Origin: CAXBID01 sp049791475
GTDB lineage: Bacteria; Bacteroidota; Bacteroidia; Flavobacteriales; Flavobacteriaceae
Reading direction: 5' to 3'
Length of the DNA: 17,082 bases
Assembly: GCA_049791475.1 (NCBI GenBank)
Contig: JBAQZZ010000265.1
Span: forward strand, 1-17,082
Each line of letters begins with the position of its first letter. Position 1 is the first letter of the stretch. The notes under the pieces were generated by a model. The model worked only from the letters and a program-made list of their open reading frames with translations, was not told the origin of the DNA and did not search any database. Positions 7,628-13,629 of this stretch are shown here, in pieces. Position numbers and translations under genes: made by a program.

Positions 7628-7924
7628 ATGAAAATTTACTATGTTTATATTTTGAAATGTTCAGACGAAACGTATTACACTGGTATAACTTCTAATTTAA
7701 CAAAACGAATTAAAGAGCATAAATTTGGAAAACATACAGATAGTTATACTTTTAAACGAAGACCAACTAATTTAGAATTTTATGTAGAATTTACTGATGT
7801 TAATCTTGCTATTCAGTCAGAAAAACAAATTAAAAAATGGTCCCGTGCAAAAAAAGAAGCTCTAATAAAAAATGAATTTGAAAAACTTCCTAACTTAGCT
7901 AAAAAGAAATTTAACAAACATTAG
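7628..7924 (+). CDS. GIY-YIG nuclease family protein (UPF0213/UvrC N-terminal-like)
   Basis: A 98-residue single-domain GIY-YIG protein. The signature is in its common variant form: YVYILKC at 5-11 (the 'GIY' strand), YYTG at 16-19 (the 'YIG' strand), R27 and H31 in TKRIKEHKFG, and E65 in QSEKQIKKW, the residues that normally form the one-metal DNA cleavage site. All catalytic positions appear intact. The C-terminus is lysine-rich (KWSRAKKEALIK, AKKKFNKH), suiting DNA contact. The gene is tightly enclosed: one inverted repeat ends 16 bases before the ATG and the other begins on the base after the TAG stop. Small nucleases of this family are common and scattered in Flavobacteriaceae. I infer that this copy belongs to a repeat-linked mobile or selfish unit; the family itself is otherwise of uncertain cellular role. 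Confidence 0.9.
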   Translation: MKIYYVYILKCSDETYYTGITSNLTKRIKEHKFGKHTDSYTFKRRPTNLEFYVEFTDVNLAIQSEKQIKKWSRAKKEALIKNEFEKLPNLAKKKFNKH

Positions 7925-7969
7925 TTCTCGATACATCCAGACCCAAAAGTCTGGACACTCGAACTGACA
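7925..7969 (-). repeat. Right inverted repeat of GIY-YIG cassette (stem-loop)
   Basis: Starts immediately after the nuclease stop codon: TTCTCGATAC (7925-7934), hairpin CCAGAC (7937-7942), loop CCAAAA, GTCTGG (7949-7954), then CACTCGAA (7956-7963) and TGACA (7965-7969). Read on the minus strand it has the same outer sequence as the left repeat (TGTCA-n-TTCGAGTG and TGTATCGAGAA), but the central stem sequence is entirely different and still self-complementary. Confidence 0.8.
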
Positions 7970-7995
7970 GAACTTATATTTATTCACAATTTTAA

Positions 7996-8700
7996 ATGAC
8001 ATTAAAAGATAAACTCGCCGCCCAACGTATTTACTTGCTTTTAGGCGCTTTGTTTATTACATCATTAGTCGTTTCAAACCTCATATTTCAAAAATTCTTT
8101 TACTGGTATCCTTTTAATTTTGAAATTTTTGGGAGTAAACTTTTTGAAATATCAGTTGGTATTTTACCTTACCCTATCACCTTTTTAATAACCGATTTAA
8201 TTAGTGAAATTTATGGCAAAAAACGTGCTAACGATATGGTTGTTGTTGGTATTTTTGCTTCACTTTTTTCGCTTTTAATTATTTACACTGCCAGTAGCGT
8301 TCCTGCAACATCGTGGTCTTATGTTGATGATGAAACATTTCAAACGGTTTTTGGAAACTCCATGATTGCTGTTTTTGCAAGTATGCTTACCTATTTATTT
8401 GCTCAGTTTGTTGATATTCAAATTTATCACTTCTGGAAACGCCTTACCAAGGGTAAACATTTATGGCTTCGTAATAATTTTTCTACTTGGTTTTCTCAGT
8501 TTGTAGACACCTTTACTATTGTTTTTTTATTATGCTCTTTTGGAATAATTGAATGGGAAAACTTTAAGGGCTTACTTCTTAGTGGCTTTTTATTTAAAGT
8601 TATTATTGCTGCTTGCGATACACCTTTTCTTTACCTAGGTGTTTATCTTTTCCGGAAACGCTTTAATCTAAAGGTAAACGAGGAGATTAATTTACTTTAG
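7996..8700 (+). CDS. yhhQ: YhhQ-type queuosine-precursor transporter (DUF165)
   Basis: A 234-residue integral membrane protein, close to the usual 220-240 of the YhhQ/QPTR family, which imports queuosine precursors (preQ0, preQ1 or queuine) for the modified base at the tRNA wobble position. Family marks are visible: TDLISEIYGKKRAN with D67, E71 and the YGKKRA segment (73-78), the NFSTWFSQFVDT segment (161-172) with conserved polar residues, and ACDTPFLYLG near D208 in the last helix. About six hydrophobic helices can be traced. It begins 26 bases after the right repeat of the GIY-YIG cassette, so the cassette sits in its upstream region; no separate promoter is evident. No other queuosine gene is in the window. 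Symbol given by family resemblance. Confidence 0.88.
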   Translation: MTLKDKLAAQRIYLLLGALFITSLVVSNLIFQKFFYWYPFNFEIFGSKLFEISVGILPYPITFLITDLISEIYGKKRANDMVVVGIFASLFSLLIIYTASSVPATSWSYVDDETFQTVFGNSMIAVFASMLTYLFAQFVDIQIYHFWKRLTKGKHLWLRNNFSTWFSQFVDTFTIVFLLCSFGIIEWENFKGLLLSGFLFKVIIAACDTPFLYLGVYLFRKRFNLKVNEEINLL

Positions 8701-8825
8701 GAAATCAAAATCTTAACAATATAATAAGATAAATTCTCGTCTATAACTACGATTTTTGCGTATATTAAAATAACTATTATTATTTAATAAAAATACTACC
8801 CTCAAAGAAATAACACATACCATTT

Positions 8826-11501
8826 ATGAAAAAAGCTTTTAAAATTATTGGAATTACTTTACTTATTATCATCGTATTATTAGTAGCAATTCCTTTTGCT
8901 TTTCAAGGACAAATTAAAGATATGGTTAAACGTTTTATAAACGAAAACGTAAATGCCAAAGTAGAATTTAGCGATGTTAGTTTAAGTTTTATTCGCAGTT
9001 TTCCTCAGGCACATGTGGCTGTAAACGATTTGGTAATTACCAATTTTGAACCTTTTAAAGACGAAACCTTGGCAACCGCAAAAAATATGGCCTTCACCAT
9101 GTCTATTAAAGAGTTATTTAAAAAAGCTGACGACGGGCCAATTGTTGTAAATACAATAACTATTGATGAAGCTTTATTGACTTTAAAAATCGATAAATTC
9201 GGAAATACAAATTATGATATTGCCAAAGAAAAAAGTAACGCTTCCGCGGAAAGTGAGGCTTCTAATTTTTCGTTCAGTTTAGAAGATTACAACATTAATA
9301 AAAGTGCTTTTTCATATTTAGATGAAGGTTCAAAAATCATTGTTTATGTTACCGAATTAAATCATAAAGGTCACGGAATTTTTTCTGCTGAAAATTCAGA
9401 ATTAGATACTAAAAGTGAAGCTAATGTGAGTATTTCTATTGATAGCACAAGTTATTTAAGCAACAACCCTATAAAATTAGATGCTTTAATTGGTTTAGAT
9501 TTAACCAACAGTAAATATACTTTTAAAGAAAATAAAGGGTATATAAATCAATTACCTATTGAATTTCAGGGTTATGTGCAACTGCTTGAAAACGGACAAG
9601 ATGTCGACATCACTTTTGAAAACCCAGAATCTGATTTTAAAAATTTTCTAGCTGTAATTCCAAAAGAATATTCAAAAAACATTGAAGATGTTCAAACTAC
9701 CGGCGATTTTAAAGTAAAAGGTATCATAAAAGGGATGGTTACCGATGAAACGATTCCAACTTTAGATATTAGTATTACTTCAAATAATGCGTCTTTTAAA
9801 TATCCAGATTTACCAAAACGTATTAATAACATTACGATAAATACCGAAATAAAAAACACCACTGGAAATACTGACGATACTTATATTGACATAAAAACGC
9901 TGAATTTTAAAATTGATGAAGATGTATTTAAATCATCGATTACTCTAAAAAATATTACCAAAAACATGTTGGTAAATGCCAATATTGATGGTGTTTTAAA
10001 TTTAGCAAACATTGCAAAAGCCTATCCTGTAGAAATGGATAACACACTTTCTGGTATTTTAAAAGCGAAATTAAATACGGCTTTTGATATGAACGCTATT
10101 GAAACTAATGCTTACGCACGTATAAAAAATAATGGTTCTGCGAGTATTACAGATTTTGTTTTTTCATCTCAAGATATTGTAAACCCTATTCATATTTCTG
10201 AAGCAAATATGACTTTTAATCCAGGAACTGTTTCATTAAATAATTTTAAAGCCAAAACAGGCGACAGCGATATAAATGCGACTGGAACTATTAAAAATTT
10301 AATTGGTTTTTTATTAAGCGACAATACATTAAAAGGAAGTTTTGATTTGAATTCTAATCTTTTTAAAGTCAGTGATTTTATGTCTGAAGATGAAGATATA
10401 TCTAAGGGTAATAAAACAACCTCTAATACCAAATCACTTAAAATTCCTGCTTTTTTAGAATGCGAAATTAATGCCAATGCAAATACGGTAGTTTATGATA
10501 ATTTAAATTTAAAAAACGTTAAGGGAACGCTTTACATTAAAGATCAGCAAGTATCCCTTGAAAATATGACATCCAGTATTTTTGATGGTGCGCTATCTAT
10601 TTCGGGTGATGTGTCTACAAAAAATGAAACACCAACTTTTAATTTAAAACTTAATGCGAATGGATTTGATATTGCAAAATCATTTAAAGATTTAGAACTA
10701 CTTCAAAGTTTAGCACCTATTGCAAAATTATTACAAGGAAAACTAAATACCGGTATCAATCTGTCTGGTGAACTAGACAACGAATTTTCACCAAATTTAA
10801 GCACCGTTTCTGGTAATGCTTTAGCGGAATTGTTCTCTACGAAAATTAATGCAAATCAGGGCGAACTATTCAATAAACTTGAAGGTGCTTTAAGCTTTAT
10901 TGACTTTGATAAATTAGATTTAAAAGATTTAAAAACGAGTTTATCTTTCGCCAATGGTAAAGTAAGCGTAAAACCTTTTGATTTAAAATATCAAGATATT
11001 GGTATAACTGTTTCTGGTAGTCATGGGTTTGATAAAACTTTAGAATACAGTGCTGTTTTTAATGTGCCTGCAAAATATTTAGGTAGTGAAATCAATCAAT
11101 TAATAGGTAAAATTAATTCTGAAGATGCCAAAAATATTACCATACCTATTACGGCAAATATTGGTGGCACTTACACTAGCCCATCGGTTAAAACAGATTT
11201 AACAAGTGGCGTTTCAAACCTAACTAAACAACTTGTTGAAATAGAAAAACAAAAATTGCTTAATCAAGGAAAAGATAAAGTAACCAATATGTTGGGCGAT
11301 TTAATTGGTGGCAATAAAACCAAGACAGACTCCATAAAAAATGAACAAAACAATACGGTTAAAGCCGTTTTAGGAGATATTATTGTAAGTAATAAAACGC
11401 CAACCGATTCTACAAAAACAAATGCAACTAAAGATGCAGTTAAAAATGTACTTGGTGGTTTATTGAGTAAGAAGAAAAAAGTTCAAGATACCATAAAGTA
11501 A
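8826..11501 (+). CDS. AsmA-family envelope protein
   Basis: An 891-residue protein with an N-terminal membrane anchor (about 5-27, MKKAFKIIG followed by a long hydrophobic run) and a very large periplasmic part of repeating beta strands. The start of the periplasmic part (NENVNAKVEFSDVSLSFI, then FPQAHVAVNDLVI) is typical of AsmA-like proteins, and the C-terminal third (LSGELDNEFSPNLS, ALSFIDFDKLDLKDL, FDLKYQDIGITVSGSHG) corresponds to the AsmA C-terminal region. Members of this group resemble bridge-like lipid-transfer proteins and affect outer-membrane lipid balance; a role in phospholipid traffic is inferred. The last 74 residues contain three imperfect repeats of about 26 residues (see findings). 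It is a single gene with 125 bases of upstream sequence in which I see no clear promoter. Confidence 0.9.
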   Translation: MKKAFKIIGITLLIIIVLLVAIPFAFQGQIKDMVKRFINENVNAKVEFSDVSLSFIRSFPQAHVAVNDLVITNFEPFKDETLATAKNMAFTMSIKELFKKADDGPIVVNTITIDEALLTLKIDKFGNTNYDIAKEKSNASAESEASNFSFSLEDYNINKSAFSYLDEGSKIIVYVTELNHKGHGIFSAENSELDTKSEANVSISIDSTSYLSNNPIKLDALIGLDLTNSKYTFKENKGYINQLPIEFQGYVQLLENGQDVDITFENPESDFKNFLAVIPKEYSKNIEDVQTTGDFKVKGIIKGMVTDETIPTLDISITSNNASFKYPDLPKRINNITINTEIKNTTGNTDDTYIDIKTLNFKIDEDVFKSSITLKNITKNMLVNANIDGVLNLANIAKAYPVEMDNTLSGILKAKLNTAFDMNAIETNAYARIKNNGSASITDFVFSSQDIVNPIHISEANMTFNPGTVSLNNFKAKTGDSDINATGTIKNLIGFLLSDNTLKGSFDLNSNLFKVSDFMSEDEDISKGNKTTSNTKSLKIPAFLECEINANANTVVYDNLNLKNVKGTLYIKDQQVSLENMTSSIFDGALSISGDVSTKNETPTFNLKLNANGFDIAKSFKDLELLQSLAPIAKLLQGKLNTGINLSGELDNEFSPNLSTVSGNALAELFSTKINANQGELFNKLEGALSFIDFDKLDLKDLKTSLSFANGKVSVKPFDLKYQDIGITVSGSHGFDKTLEYSAVFNVPAKYLGSEINQLIGKINSEDAKNITIPITANIGGTYTSPSVKTDLTSGVSNLTKQLVEIEKQKLLNQGKDKVTNMLGDLIGGNKTKTDSIKNEQNNTVKAVLGDIIVSNKTPTDSTKTNATKDAVKNVLGGLLSKKKKVQDTIK

Positions 11502-11553
11502 AATTAATAAAATTCGTCAAAACCCCAAAAAAGATTGAATTTTACTTAATTTT
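11500..11553 (+). terminator. AT-rich inverted repeat after the AsmA gene
   Basis: AAAATTAATAAAATTC (11500-11515) is nearly the exact reverse complement of GAATTTTACTTAATTTT (11537-11553), with one extra base in the right arm, giving a long stem with a 21-base loop. It overlaps the AsmA stop codon and is followed by T-rich DNA. The stem is almost entirely A-T, so termination strength is uncertain; it may instead be part of the rpoD leader. Confidence 0.35.
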
Positions 11554-11562
11554 GGAAGTTTT

Positions 11563-11593
11563 TTGAATAAAAATGATGAAAAATTAGGTTTTG
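11563..11593 (+). promoter_or_regulatory. Possible rpoD promoter
   Basis: TTG at 11563-11565 is followed after 19 bases by TAGGTTTTG (11585-11593), close to the Bacteroidota TTG-N17-23-TAnnTTTG pattern but with three rather than two bases between TA and TTTG. It would give a leader of roughly 50 bases before the ATG at 11652. An exact -7 match, TAATTTTG (11547-11554), lies further upstream but has no -33 partner and overlaps the inverted repeat. Confidence 0.38.
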
Positions 11594-11651
11594 TTAATTT
11601 TTAGACTATAATGTAGTCATAATAACTTTTTTTTAAAATTTCTAATAATAT

Positions 11652-12515
11652 ATGAGGCAATTAAAAATCACCAAACAAGTTACCAACCGAGAATCAAAGT
11701 CCCTAGATAAATACCTTCAAGATATTAGTAAAATACCCTTAATTACCGCCGAAGAAGAGGTGGAATTAGCTCAACTTATCCGAACAGGAGATCAAAAGGC
11801 CTTAGACACACTCACAACCGCTAACTTACGTTTTGTAGTTTCAGTCTCAAAACAATATCAAAATCAAGGTTTAACCTTACCCGATTTAATTAATGAAGGT
11901 AATGCTGGTCTAGTAAAAGCAGCTAAACGTTTTGATGAAACCAGAGGGTTTAAATTCATTTCATATGCTGTTTGGTGGATTAGACAAGCAATTTTACAAG
12001 CTTTAGCAGAACAATCTCGAATAGTTAGATTACCTTTGAATAAAATTGGTTCTATTAATAAAATTAATAAAGCCTATTCGTTTTTAGAACAAGAGCACCA
12101 AAGACCGCCAGTTGCTGAAGAAATTGCAAATAAATTAGATCTTTCGCTAAGTGATGTGAAACAATCTATGAAGATTTCTGGCAGACACGTTTCTATGGAT
12201 GCGCCGTTTAAAGAAGGAGAAAATTCCAATCTTTACGATGTTGTACAAGCGAGTGAGTCGCCGAGACCCGATTTAAACTTAATGAAAGATTCTTTAAATG
12301 TTGAAGTAAATCGTGCATTAAATACATTATCGGAAAAAGAAGCAGAGGTTTTACGCCACTATTATGGCATTAGTAAAAAACAACCTATGAGTCTTCAAGA
12401 AATTGGTGATTCTTTTGGATTAACACGGGAACGTGTTAGACAAATAAAAGAAAAAGGTATTCGTAGATTGCGACATGCCTCAAAAAGTAAAGTATTGAAA
12501 ACGTATTTAGGATAA
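11652..12515 (+). CDS. rpoD: Primary RNA polymerase sigma factor (sigma-70, RpoD)
   Basis: A 287-residue group 1 sigma factor of the short Bacteroidota type. Region 1.2 is at about 17-50 (SLDKYLQDISKIPLITAEEE), region 2 at 54-127 with NLRFVVSVSKQYQNQGL and the -10-recognition/melting segment FKFISYAVWWIRQAI, region 3 at 128-205, and region 4 at 221-284 with the helix-turn-helix SLQEIGDSFGLTRERVRQIK. Region 1.1 and the long non-conserved insert of proteobacterial RpoD are absent, as expected for this phylum, whose primary sigma reads TTG/TAnnTTTG promoters. rpsU follows 31 bases later, probably on the same transcript, a pairing that echoes the rpsU-dnaG-rpoD operon of other bacteria but in reversed order and without dnaG. 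The start matches the usual N-terminus MRQLKITKQVTNRE. Confidence 0.97.
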   Translation: MRQLKITKQVTNRESKSLDKYLQDISKIPLITAEEEVELAQLIRTGDQKALDTLTTANLRFVVSVSKQYQNQGLTLPDLINEGNAGLVKAAKRFDETRGFKFISYAVWWIRQAILQALAEQSRIVRLPLNKIGSINKINKAYSFLEQEHQRPPVAEEIANKLDLSLSDVKQSMKISGRHVSMDAPFKEGENSNLYDVVQASESPRPDLNLMKDSLNVEVNRALNTLSEKEAEVLRHYYGISKKQPMSLQEIGDSFGLTRERVRQIKEKGIRRLRHASKSKVLKTYLG

Positions 12516-12524
12516 ACCTAAATA
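12504..12524 (+). promoter_or_regulatory. Hairpin at rpoD stop / rpsU leader
   Basis: TATTTAGG (12504-12511), loop ATAAA, CCTAAATA (12517-12524) forms a perfect 8-bp stem. The rpoD stop codon (12513-12515) lies in the loop, and the hairpin ends 22 bases before the rpsU ATG. No T-run follows, so it does not look like a terminator; it could be an mRNA-processing or translational control element. Confidence 0.5.
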
Positions 12525-12546
12525 GAATTATATAAATAGAAATTAC

Positions 12547-12741
12547 ATGTTAAAGATTATTGTTAAAGACGGCGAAAATATAGAACGTGCCTTAAAACGT
12601 TATAAGAGAAAACACAGAAATATTAAAGTGATGCAAAACTTAAGAGACGGTCAGTTTTTTACAAAGCCTTCTGTTAAAAGACGTCGTGAAGTTCAAAAAG
12701 CAGCTTATATTCAAAATTTAAGAGATCAAGAAGACGTTTAA
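12547..12741 (+). CDS. rpsU: 30S ribosomal protein bS21
   Basis: A 64-residue protein with the bS21 signature: IIVKDGENIERALKRYKRKH, then FFTKPSVKRRREVQKAAYIQ. In Bacteroidota bS21 helps hold the 16S rRNA 3' tail in a pocket formed with bS18 and bS6, which prevents Shine-Dalgarno pairing and explains why genes of the phylum lack such sites. Published work on Flavobacterium johnsoniae reports an exceptionally strong Shine-Dalgarno sequence on rpsU itself, used for autoregulation. Here the 30 bases before the ATG (ending in AAATAGAAATTAC) contain no GGAGG-like run, so that control seems absent or different. The gene is co-oriented with rpoD, 31 bases downstream, and ends before a strong terminator. 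Confidence 0.96.
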   Translation: MLKIIVKDGENIERALKRYKRKHRNIKVMQNLRDGQFFTKPSVKRRREVQKAAYIQNLRDQEDV

Positions 12742-12761
12742 TCTTTAATTTAAACATATAT

Positions 12762-12795
12762 AAATCCCATTTACTAATTGTAAATGGGATTTTTT
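12762..12795. terminator. Strong bidirectional terminator between rpsU and the DUF2797 gene
   Basis: AAATCCCATTTAC (12762-12774) and GTAAATGGGATTT (12780-12792) form a perfect 13-bp stem with the loop TAATT, followed by a T-run to 12795. It ends the rpoD-rpsU unit and, read on the other strand, lies directly after the stop codon (12794-12796) of the convergent gene. This is the clearest intrinsic terminator in the window. Confidence 0.9.
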
Positions 12796-13588
12796 AGTTT
12801 ATAGAAATAGCAACAACCAAGCCTTCATTCGAACGGATATTAAAAACAGTATTATCTTCAAAAATTAAATATTGTCCTTTTATACCAACAAGTTTACCAG
12901 TAAAATTTAGTTCCTTTTTAATATTTAAGCTTTTTGGGGTTGAAGGGTATTTATAAACAGGAAATTCTAAATTAGTTTCTGTATTATTCTCAATAAAATA
13001 AGCTTTTGCTTCATTAGGAATATATTGCTTTAACCGCTCTCTCCACTCTACTAAGTTTTCATCAACAATTTCATTTTTAAGCATTGTTCTCCAATTTGTT
13101 TTATCGCCAACATAATCTTTTAAAGCCACCTCGGTAATACCTGCTAAATATCTATTTGGCACCTCAACAATCTCGATAGCTTCGTGGGCTCCTTGATCGA
13201 TCCAACGTGTTGGCACTTGGCTTTTTCTGGTAACGCCAACTTTTACATTACTAGAATTTGCCAAATAAACAATGTGTGGTTGTAGCTGCACTTTTTTTTC
13301 GTATTCCAAATCACGGTCTTCTTTATCAATATGCGCAGTACTTAATTCGGGCCGGATAATCCAATCTGCTGCCTGTGGAATATCAAAAAAACAGCTTTTA
13401 CAAAATCCTTGTCTATAAATAGGTTTATTTAATTGGCAGTTTAAACACTGATATTTAACAAATTGAATTGAAATATTTTTATTCAATAGTTGGTTCATAT
13501 TTAAAAAATCATTTTTAAATACTAAATAATATTGAATAGGACTTGTAAACTCCGTTTCCATTTTTGTTAAAACACCTTGGTACATCAT
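12794..13588 (-). CDS. DUF2797 family protein with zinc ribbon and GIY-YIG-like core
   Basis: A 264-residue cytoplasmic protein that I match to the uncharacterised DUF2797 family. It carries a four-cysteine knuckle, C48-x2-C51 and C63-x2-C66, likely to bind zinc. This is followed by a strand pattern HIVYLANSSNVKVGVTRK (105-122) with R128-W129. The 'VYL...KVGVT...R' pattern resembles GIY-YIG or T5orf172-type nuclease cores, which suggests nucleic-acid contact; that resemblance is my inference. NRYLAGITEVALKDYVGDKTNWR is the most conserved-looking following block. It is transcribed toward rpsU and shares its terminator, and it is divergent from the GH3-type gene with only 41 bases between the two start codons. 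Biological function unknown. Confidence 0.8.
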   Translation of the reverse strand: MMYQGVLTKMETEFTSPIQYYLVFKNDFLNMNQLLNKNISIQFVKYQCLNCQLNKPIYRQGFCKSCFFDIPQAADWIIRPELSTAHIDKEDRDLEYEKKVQLQPHIVYLANSSNVKVGVTRKSQVPTRWIDQGAHEAIEIVEVPNRYLAGITEVALKDYVGDKTNWRTMLKNEIVDENLVEWRERLKQYIPNEAKAYFIENNTETNLEFPVYKYPSTPKSLNIKKELNFTGKLVGIKGQYLIFEDNTVFNIRSNEGLVVAISIN

Positions 13589-13629
13589 AAAAAAAAGTCT
13601 TATTTTTAAAACTTAAAGATAAAATAAAT

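Larger units (their letters stand above)
7564..7969. mobile_element. Putative repeat-bounded GIY-YIG cassette (about 406 bp)
   Basis: The nuclease gene plus its two inverted stem-loop repeats form one compact unit between the folK fusion and the queuosine-precursor transporter. GAACTCATT (7555-7563) directly precedes the left end and GAACTTATA (7970-7978) directly follows the right end: 7 of 9 bases match, including an exact GAACT abutting both ends, which could be a decayed target-site duplication. No transposase is present. Mobility is inference; the alternative is a gene that happens to lie between two members of a dispersed palindromic repeat family. Confidence 0.5.

Noticed and set aside
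11604..11618. GACTA/TAGTC inverted repeat containing TATAAT upstream of rpoD
   Set aside because: Only five pairs; the TATAAT resembles an E. coli -10 box, which is not the promoter type used in this phylum, and no matching -35 is spaced correctly.
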